Shown here piece after piece: positions 57,140 to 64,000 of a stretch of 64,000 nucleotides of DNA (positions are counted from its first letter, which is position 1; each line of letters begins with the position of its first letter). The translations under genes were made by a program, and so were the position numbers. Location: positions 16,348,501-16,412,500 of the forward strand of contig CM045733.1 of the NCBI GenBank assembly GCA_024760905.1, in the 5' to 3' direction. This DNA is from Plotosus lineatus. Lineage: Eukaryota > Chordata > Actinopteri > Siluriformes > Plotosidae. The notes below the pieces were generated by a model. That model saw only the letters and a program-made list of their open reading frames with translations, was not told the origin of the DNA and did not search any database.

Positions 57140-57257
57140 TAGACTTATAGAATTATATATTTTTTATAATTATATATATATATATATAATTATATATAAT
57201 ATAATATATTATATATATAAAATATATAATTATATATTTTCTATAAAGACTTTCTAG
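57140..57257. repeat. AT-rich low-complexity sequence
   Basis: Irregular TATATA/AATTATA text separating T3 from the 165-bp unit. Confidence 0.9.
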
Positions 57258-57422
57258 AATCACCTGAAGAGAGAGGATGGTTTCACCACCCCTCGAAACA
57301 GATCTGTAGTGATAAATGGAGTTTCAATAGAAAGTCTTTGTCCTGTCCTTTTATTTTTATTGTTATTTGCTCTACCAAAAAGTATTGAGCACTCTCCTAC
57401 GGAAGGATCTACTCAGAAAATC
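57258..57422 (+). mobile_element. 165-bp hammerhead-bearing repeat unit, copy 2
   Basis: Identical to 7181-7345 over all 165 positions I compared. It lies between AT-rich DNA and a TA/TG microsatellite (57424-57471), the same setting as copy 1. Confidence 0.65.
57259..57313 (+). ncRNA. Type I hammerhead ribozyme motif, copy 2
   Basis: Same structure as copy 1: stem I ATCAC (57259-57263) with GTGAT (57309-57313), core CTGAAGA (57264-57270), stem II 57271-57294, core GAA (57295-57297), stem III palindrome 57298-57307, and cleavage base A at 57308. Confidence 0.78.
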
Positions 57423-57437
57423 CTCTATATATATATA

Positions 57438-57471
<34 letters not shown>
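57438..57471. repeat. (TG)n microsatellite
   Basis: About 17 TG units after a short TA run. Confidence 0.97.
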
Positions 57472-57474
<3 letters not shown>

Positions 57475-58162
57475 TGGGAATGTCAGACCTCAATGGCTGC
57501 ATTGTAATGCATGTTGATCACATTTGAGGAGGCTGTGAAAAGCTGGAACTAAATAAAGCACATAGTGTGATATTCTTTAATAATTAAAAGGTATAAACAG
57601 CTTAGGTTGTGTCATAAGGAAATAATTAACTTTATGCTTGTACAACTGCTAATAATTTTCCTATATCAACATAATACATTTTAAAGGATGCTTCCTACTT
57701 TATATTAATGAAAATATTGTTTCATCAATTCTAGAGCGTTGATGAACTTATTCCTTAACTTTAAGGCAAAACTGGATTGAATGTAATTTTTAGAGAAACA
57801 TCAGTAAAGATGCGAACCTGACATCTGTTACATAACAATATGGCGTATTTTAGAAAATCACAGCATGTCATTAAGATCCAGCATGATGAACATTAAAAGG
57901 AGACATCTGAGAAGGGCAGAATTCTTCTCATGTCATTTGAACATTCAGCTCAATTCCTGAGCAGTGACTGCAAGACACCGAGATAAACACAGAAGAATTA
58001 TTGCCGAGGGCAGCCTGCAGGCACTGAAAAGTTTCTTTAAAGTAAAATGAAAAAGATTCTCAGAAAGCACCAGCTTTCATAGAACAAAATGGTCTATATG
58101 TGTAGAAGATAAATTTTGCATTTGCATTTATTCATTTGGCACGTTTTTATCCAACATGACTA

Positions 58163-58164
<2 letters not shown>
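57472..58164. other. No recognised gene or repeat
   Basis: Single-copy-looking DNA. The 57880-58090 part is of balanced composition and could be a conserved non-coding element, which only comparison can decide. Confidence 0.4.
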
Positions 58165-58237
<73 letters not shown>

Positions 58238-58256
58238 TGTGTGTGTGTGTGTGTAC
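58165..58256. repeat. (GT)n microsatellite
   Basis: About 45 GT units with one TATG break. Confidence 0.98.
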
Positions 58257-58257
58257 A

Positions 58258-58501
58258 CACACCCCAGTACAGCTAACTGGGTTATCAAAGGCCGGCCATG
58301 CCTCTCACTATCTATTGTGAGAGATTGTAAAAAAACATTTCACTGACTTTTGTCAAGAGTAGCTGCATAGCTGTCAGTGTGTTTCTGCCCAGCGATGGCC
58401 TGACAAGCTCTCCAGGGTGTACTCTTCCCATGCCTAGAGTCGGCTGAGATTGGCACCAGTCTCTCTGCGACCTTACTTAGGATTATTCATTCAGAAAATG
58501 A

Positions 58502-58505
<4 letters not shown>
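58258..58505 (+). mobile_element. S1b SINE, head lost
   Basis: Starts in the body ('cagtacagctaactgggtta'), continues 'aagagtagctgcatagctgt' and 'cctgacaagctctccagggt', and ends with a decayed tail. A GT tract abuts it on the left and a TA tract on the right (58506-58541). Confidence 0.82.

Positions 58506-58541
<36 letters not shown>
58506..58541. repeat. (TA)n microsatellite
   Basis: About 18 TA units. Confidence 0.97.
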
Positions 58542-58544
<3 letters not shown>

Positions 58545-58620
58545 AAAACAACCTGAATGAACAATGCTGTGTGGTGAATAATTGTGAAATAATCACATGA
58601 CTCATGTCAGATTTGAACAT

Positions 58621-58970
58621 CTTCTTCTTCTTTTCCTTTCGGCTTTTTCCCTTCTTCAGGGGTTGCCACTGTGAATCATCTGATTCGCATGTTTGATTTG
58701 GCATATGTTTTTACATCAGATGCCCTTCCTGACACAACCCTTTAACAAGGGACAGAAACATGCTTACGGCTTTGCAGCTACTCTTTACGAAAGTCAGCAA
58801 TAGTTCTTTTACATGAACCTCTCACCATAGACAGTGAGAGACATGGCCCGCCTTTGATAGCCCAGGTAGCAGCACTGGGGGGGACAATGACAACCCTGTG
58901 GAGAGTGGGGCTCGAACCCCCAACTTTAGGATCAGCGATCCAGTGCCCTTTACCACCAGGCCACCACTGC
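58621..58970 (-). mobile_element. S1a SINE (RTE tail, reverse)
   Basis: The left end 'cttcttcttcttttcctttc' and 'ggggttgccactgtgaatca' is the RTE-type 3' end reversed. The head side ends 'ccaccaggccaccactgc'. All S1a blocks are present. Confidence 0.9.
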
Positions 58971-59796
58971 ACATGTTCCATCATAATTGGTTAAAAAAAG
59001 TTGTCTTTACATCTCAAATACTACCCACATTGTTAATGCCTTACTTTTATGGCCACCAACTAATTAACATGTTTTGCACCACATACCAGTGATGTCACCA
59101 ATTCTTGACTCAAAACCACCAGCATTAACAATCAATTTTGCTAACCAAGATCTGTATGTTCTGTTATAGAAATGTAAGAGGTTTAGCATTATGCATCAGC
59201 TCCATAATCATTTCCTGCACTTTCTGTATTGAAGAAAGTAATCAAAATGATGCATCACCTCATGTAAGTATTAAGGTAGGGAATGGACTGAGAGTACAGT
59301 TCTTCTCAACAGAGTATGAGTAGGAGGAATATCACAGGGAGCTACAACAGTTTCATGAGTTTAAATGAAAAACATAATAGACAGATCCTCCTGGGAGACA
59401 AGCCCAAACTCAGGCACTCTCCTGCATGCATGATCCAACATGGCAGGTGACTGAGCGTCTTGTCCTGTATCTAGTGCTGTGAAACATTTGCAAGATAATC
59501 AGTCAATTAGGACTATCTCTGTGGGTTGACAGGTCTCAGTTGGAGTCGGTGCATAAGTGTGAATTTGAAATCACTCTCCATATTGGATGCAGGGCTGTAT
59601 TAAGTGCACTCAAGTATAAAATTAGGAGTAGATAGTTGCCTCTGTGTGGCTGAAGAGTAGCTTTTGTTTGAGGCAGTTTGTTAAATACAAGGTTCCTTCA
59701 GTGGCCTTCTTGTAGTTTTGTAAAACAGAACTACACTGCAATATACTGCGCACTTAAATATAACAATACTGTGTAAATACAGTAGTTTACAAAAAT
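58971..59796. other. No recognised gene or repeat
   Basis: Single-copy-looking DNA. No supported frame. Confidence 0.45.
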
Positions 59797-59806
59797 ACTT
59801 TAACTC

Positions 59807-60149
59807 TAGGACAGTGGTGGTCTAGTGGTATATGGCACTGGATCGCTGATCCAAAGGTTGGGGGTTCGAGTCCCACTCTCCACAAGGTTGTCACTGTCCG
59901 CCCTCTCACCCCCGTGCAGCTAACTGGGTTATCAAAGGCCGGCCATGTTTCTCAATGTCTATGGTGTGAGGCATGTAAAAGAACCATTGCTGACTTTCAA
60001 CAAGAGAGGGCTGCAAAGCTGTTGGGGTGTTTCCGCCCTGCGATGAACTGGCGAGCTGTCCGTGGTGTACCCTGCCCTCCCGTAGTTGACTGGGATGGGT
60101 GCCAGCCTCCCCGCGACCCTAATTAGGATTAAGCGGTTACAGAAAATGA
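59807..60149 (+). mobile_element. S1b SINE
   Basis: The head 'acagtggtggtctagtggta', the B box 'gggttcgagtccc', and the tail 'aattaggattaagcggttac' with agaaaatga. The flanking words actttaactc (59797-59806) and actttgactc (60150-60159) are a likely target duplication with one change. Confidence 0.9.
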
Positions 60150-60269
60150 ACTTTGACTCGATGATATGACATAAAAGTATTCACGCCTTGAACCCTTTCA
60201 ATTAATGTTTTGTCTGAGTTAAAGATGAATGTAAAATTGTAAATGTAAATTTAATAAATTATTACCACA

Positions 60270-60610
60270 AGGTCGCATGGCATTGGCATAGTTGTGTGGT
60301 TGTTAGCATCTTTGACTTACATCAAAAAGGTCCTGGGTTCGATTCCAGGGCCCGAAAAGCATATTTCTGAGTGCCGTTTTATGTTCTCCCTGTGCTTGTT
60401 TCAGTCTCTTCCAGGCACCCTGGTTCCTCCAACAGTCCAAAGGCATGCACCTTAGGCTAAATCAATGTTCCAAATTGCACATTGGAGTGAGTCTGAATGG
60501 TTGTGTGTGTTGGCCCTGTGATGGACTGGTGAGTGGTTCAGGGTGTCTACCATGCCTTCGCCTAGTGTAGGTTAAGAAAGGCTCTAGCCTTAGAAGGATA
60601 AAGTGGTTCA
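60270..60610 (+). mobile_element. S2 SINE
   Basis: The head 'tggcatagttgtgtggttgt', the B box 'gggttcgattccaggg', the body 'ttttatgttctccctgtgct', and the tail ending 'aggataaagtggttca', which was then hit by the S1b SINE at 60611. Confidence 0.82.
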
Positions 60611-60945
60611 GTTCATCAGTTCATTTTCTGTAACCGCTTCATCCTAATTAGGGTCACGGGGAGGCTGGTGCCCATCCCAGCCAACTCAGGGCGAGGGCAG
60701 AGTACACCCTGGACAGCTCGCCAGGCCATCGCAGGGCGGAAACACACCGACGGCTTTGCAGCCTACTCTTGTCGAAAGTCAGCAATGGTTCTTTTACATG
60801 CCTCACACCATAGACAGTGAGAGACATGGCCGGCCTTTGATAACCCAGTTAGCTGCACTGGGAGGACAGTGACAACCTTGTGGAGAGTGGGACTCGAACC
60901 CCCAACCTTTTGATCAGCGATATACCACTAGACCACCACTGCCCT
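60611..60945 (-). mobile_element. S1b SINE (reverse), likely source of the chimeric copy at 49.2 kb
   Basis: The 15-bp target duplication ggataaagtggttca lies at 60596-60610 and 60946-60960. The SINE is complete apart from a small deletion near the head ('gatcagcgatataccactag'). The 101 bp to its right recur at 49577-49678. Confidence 0.92.
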
Positions 60946-60960
60946 GGATAAAGTGGTTCA

Positions 60961-61608
60961 TCAAATAAATGAAGGATTTTGTAATGGACTGTCCATGTTA
61001 GCATTAGCATTTAGCATGTTAGCATGTAGTTCGCATAGGTTTTAAATGATGTGACAGTTAATTTGATTTGAATCTGAAATGATGTAAAATTATGTATTTT
61101 GAGAAAAAACGATTTCAGCCAAATGGTACAACCAAAAGCAATTAAACATGAGCATATTAGGATATCTATGTGTTTTCGATGTGATTAACTCCTCTCTAAA
61201 CATGAGTTATACCTCACGCCCTCAAATCTATGCATAAGTTAGAGCATCCTCCCCCCTGAAGAAGGTTTGTTAAGGTTACCATGGCAATGATCATTTGCTG
61301 CAAAAATTGAATGATTATACCCGCATCATTGTTTCCTTATAAATCTTCATATATATGGAAAATCTCTAATTTGGCATTTATGTTGTTTAGAACATGACCT
61401 TTAATACTAAATTACATACAAAAAAAGCTAATTATAAGAATCTCTACTTGAAACTTAATGTAATTACATATCCTGTGCCTTGTTGTGAGGTGAAACCTAC
61501 GTGGCGAAAACAACACGCTTTTCACATCTATCCGTCCCCCGTCCATCTTACAGTCCTGCAGCAGTGTCCAAGTGTTGATAATATTTCTGCATGAGAAAGC
61601 ATGGATGT

Positions 61609-61646
<38 letters not shown>

Positions 61647-62134
61647 GTCTGTGAAAGATGGCCCATATTGTTTGGAATACATTAGTGTGGATGGAGAAGG
61701 ACATGGCCCTGACTGCAGAGCCGAGAGGCAAACACGGCATGTCATGACAACACATTCTGACAGAACTTGACTTCATGCCACTGTCTCTCCAAATCTCCGC
61801 ATCCACTCATGTGTGAGTCACATCAACAATTTGACCCACTTCATAACAGGCCATCAGAGAATGATGTCATCTGAAGCATGGAGAGTTTGGACTGAGCAAA
61901 CTGAGCACTTTCTACAAACTGCTTGTTCAGGCATTCTTAATTCTACATTGGTTCATGCAGTTAAATTACTATCACTGAAGTAGCCTTGGGCCTTAAATGT
62001 TGTCTGAATCCCTCATGGATAGGAAGGATTTTGCTTGTTGTTGTTGAGGTTGTTTATTTCTAATTATATATAATTAAATATTGTGACATTAAAAATTTGT
62101 ATAAAGAGGTATAAACAGTAATAAATAAAGCAAG
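60961..62134. other. About 1.2 kb free of recognised repeats; X-box-like site
   Basis: The longest such interval in the window, apart from a TG run at 61614-61644. The palindrome-like gttaccatggcaat at 61275-61288 is close to the RFX X-box (GTTGCCATGGCAAC) with two changes. No coding frame was supported. Confidence 0.4.
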
Positions 62135-62225
62135 ATACTGTCAGGCGAGAGGGCCGTCTGGACCACACTGCTTAGGCTGCTGCCACTGTGATCCTGCCCC
62201 ATATTAAGTGGAAAAAGAAGACGAT
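62135..62225 (+). pseudogene. Rex3 LINE 3' end fragment
   Basis: The text 'cactgcttaggctgctgcca' and 'gatcctgccccatattaagt', ending gaagacgatgatgac, matches the last 90 bp of the Rex3 copies ending at 4790 and 26120. Confidence 0.8.
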
Positions 62226-62344
62226 GATGACTGTAAGCATCACCTTTTACTTAAAAGTGAGCTTTTACTATACACAGTTACTATTCGAGTTACAACCACG
62301 ATCGGTTCCGACCAACCAGTCGTAAGTCGGATTGGTCGTAAGTT

Positions 62345-62762
62345 GGATATTTAACACAACGAAACTGAAACCACCCAGCACTCACTATGAATTCATGTGA
62401 AGCGTATTCTTCACCTGCATGTTCTTTCAACATGCGAAATAAACTTGCAGCCTTACTTTACACAGCTCACAACATCACTTTCACATTTCTTTGCCTATTA
62501 TCTTCCAATTACGTGTACAGAAACTTTTCCATTTCTGCAATCGGTCCTTCACGCTGTTTTGTGATGATAGTTGACTTAATTGGGTCTGCTGCTTTCACTG
62601 CTTCCTTACTGCAGTCATTGTCCTTCAAAATTGTAGACACCGTGGAGTGGGAGAGATGAAGATCTCACTTTCACTTTCATCTTCGTCTCCGATAATAGTG
62701 CCTTCCTTGCTTTCTTGGTAGAATTGTCATATGATGAATTGGACTTCCTCTTGGGGGCCATG
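62345..62762 (-). pseudogene. Tigger transposase N-terminal fossil (T7)
   Basis: On the minus strand from 62762: MAPKRKSNSSYDNSTKKARK, then LLSETKMKV. After a frameshift SHSTVSTILKDNDCSKEAVK, AADPIKSTIITKQREGPIAE and MEKFL follow. Further on come SLFRMLKEHAGEEYASHEF and IVSAGWFQFR. These align in order with the two CENP-B-type DNA-binding segments of Tigger transposases (helix-turn-helix with HSTV, then the second domain with GWFxRF). Stops and frameshifts are present. The DDE domain is absent. Confidence 0.8.
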
Positions 62763-63107
62763 GTAACGGTGTACAGTAAATGAATGTGAAATTGTACTGT
62801 AAAAGAGATGTTACTGCGATGAGATCTACTCACTGACTGTAGTGGTCGAATGCTGTGAATGTGAGATGCTGGGATGCTGTGCTGCCACAAGTATCTTACA
62901 CGCTGCGCTGCCAGACTCATAATAGGCATCTGCTAGACATGGTCGTAAGTACGGGTGGTCGTAACTTTAATCAAAAAAAAAAGGCAAATTTTGAGTTCAG
63001 ACGTACCTACATAGTACGCGGACGTAATGACGCAATGACGTAATGACGCTGTGTCTATTGTTTACAAACGACAGACTGAACGTGCCCCTCCTTCTTCCCA
63101 GTTCAGT

Positions 63108-63111
<4 letters not shown>

Positions 63112-63152
<41 letters not shown>
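63112..63152. repeat. (TA)n microsatellite inside T7
   Basis: About 20 TA units with one TACA break. Confidence 0.96.
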
Positions 63153-63155
<3 letters not shown>

Positions 63156-64000
63156 AGTTATATTGCATGTTACCCTTGTGTGAAGACGTCGTCTCTGTGA
63201 TCTTTGTGTTTGCACTGTTTTTCAGACTTTTGTAACCCTAAGCAAATATGGTTGGTCAGAAGCATAAGCCTACTAGCATGGGTGCAAGTCTCATACACAG
63301 AGATGAATTAATTATCTGCTTGGATCGGCGCAATCTACCATGCATACTCAGTTAAGCAAAGAGAGTTGTAAAATGAATGAAAACCCGAATCCAGAGAGAA
63401 CTCTGCTCTGCTGGGATTCACATCAGTGCAGGCTGAGTTCTAAACGAGTTCAACGGCGCCCTTGCGCACGTGAAAGACCGGAAGTCTGTATAACTCACTG
63501 CAAGTACACTACTTTCGCAAGTACACTACTTTCGGTTTTGAGCGCCTCACATATTGTAAGCGTTGATTGGCTGTTTTAAGCTTCATGTAAAGCGACTCGG
63601 TATAAATAAGTGATTTATTTGAAATTAATGTTGATACTATTTGATATATTTGATATTATTTTACAATGTTATGTTTATAATAATTGATTTAGGGGTGTTT
63701 TATGAGATACGGTAATGGTATTTATGGATGTATAGTACAGTATGAGCATCATACATCACATGTCATACGTCACTGTAACAACTTATGTTCATTTTCAACT
63801 TACGTTCATTTTCAACTTACGTTCGGCCGTCCGGAACCAATTAAAAACGTAAGTCGGGGAGCGTCTATACATATATAGATTTATTTATTATTTGTATAGT
63901 CTTATAAAAGACAGTGCACAAAAGACAAGTAAGGGACGAAACTAAGCTATACGTACATGTACATATATCTACATAAACATATACACACATATACCTATAA

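Larger units (their letters stand above)
62266..63872 (-). mobile_element. T7 Tigger-like element, probably composite
   Basis: The left part begins 'cagttactattcgagttaca' and has the repeated words 'cgtaagtcggattggtcgta'. The right end, reversed, 'tatagacgctccccgactta' resembles the T6 end. Near 62935-62975 the words 'catggtcgtaagtacgggtg' look like an internal terminus, so two related elements may be joined here. The stretch 'tttacaaacgacagactgaa' with 'gtgcccctcctt' at 63060-63095 also occurs in T5 (20405-20450). A TA tract lies at 63112-63152. Confidence 0.65.

Overview
This window looks like teleost fish nuclear DNA with no confidently identifiable host gene. The evidence is the repeat content: a Rex3 retrotransposon with the DWQT motif and its usual 3' end, an L2 LINE with the fish-type tail, RTE-clade fragments, tRNA-derived SINEs, and very abundant CA, GA and TA microsatellites. 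The species cannot be named from sequence alone. Nearly every open reading frame is a transposon fossil or a reading of a microsatellite.

I use working names for repeat families. T1-T9 are Tigger/pogo-like DNA elements: ends begin CAG (usually CAGT or CAGG), TA target duplications, and several carry CENP-B-type helix-turn-helix fossils. S1 is a tRNA-headed SINE with two alternative tails: S1a ends like an RTE LINE, and S1b ends with an ATTAGGATTAAGCGG-type tail. S2 is a second tRNA-headed SINE with the same tail as S1b. S3 is a third SINE.

Layout. 0-4.8 kb: a 5'-inverted Rex3 copy split by an antisense L2 LINE and by a small RTE piece. 5-9.6 kb: microsatellites, T2, a 165-bp hammerhead-ribozyme unit, a T3 end, a Rex1/CR1-like LINE and T1. 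10-18 kb: SINEs, three T4 copies (one split by T1, one by an unnamed element), a 399-bp MITE with perfect 47-bp ends, and T6. 20-22 kb: T5 split by an RTE reverse transcriptase. 23.3-26.1 kb: a second 5'-inverted Rex3 with SINE and RTE insertions. 27-31.9 kb: T4 with a SINE inside, T9, SINEs and T1. 34 kb: an RTE 3' end with a clean target duplication. 35.8-37.0 kb: an unusual element packed with CGGAA motifs. 37-41 kb: layered SINEs, a sequence island with a protein-like frame, and T4 with a SINE inside. 42-44.5 kb: T4 split by T3 and by a SINE. 45.7-49.8 kb: T1, a SINE split by a hAT-like element, and a chimeric SINE inside another SINE. 51-57.4 kb: S1b, T8, T2, a 250-bp foldback palindrome, T3 and a second identical hammerhead unit. 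58-64 kb: SINEs, about 1.2 kb free of recognised repeats, and T7.

The nesting gives a relative chronology. T4 is the usual host (five of six copies are interrupted). T1, T3, RTE pieces and S1 SINEs are the usual guests. S1a SINEs carry the RTE 3' end, which implies mobilisation by the RTE machinery. The strongest single observation is the pair of 165-bp units at 7181-7345 and 57258-57422: they are identical base for base, sit in TA/TG repeats, and contain every conserved core position of a type I hammerhead ribozyme with a palindromic stem III, as described for Penelope-like retroelements. All boundaries were placed by eye and most are good to about 5-20 bases.
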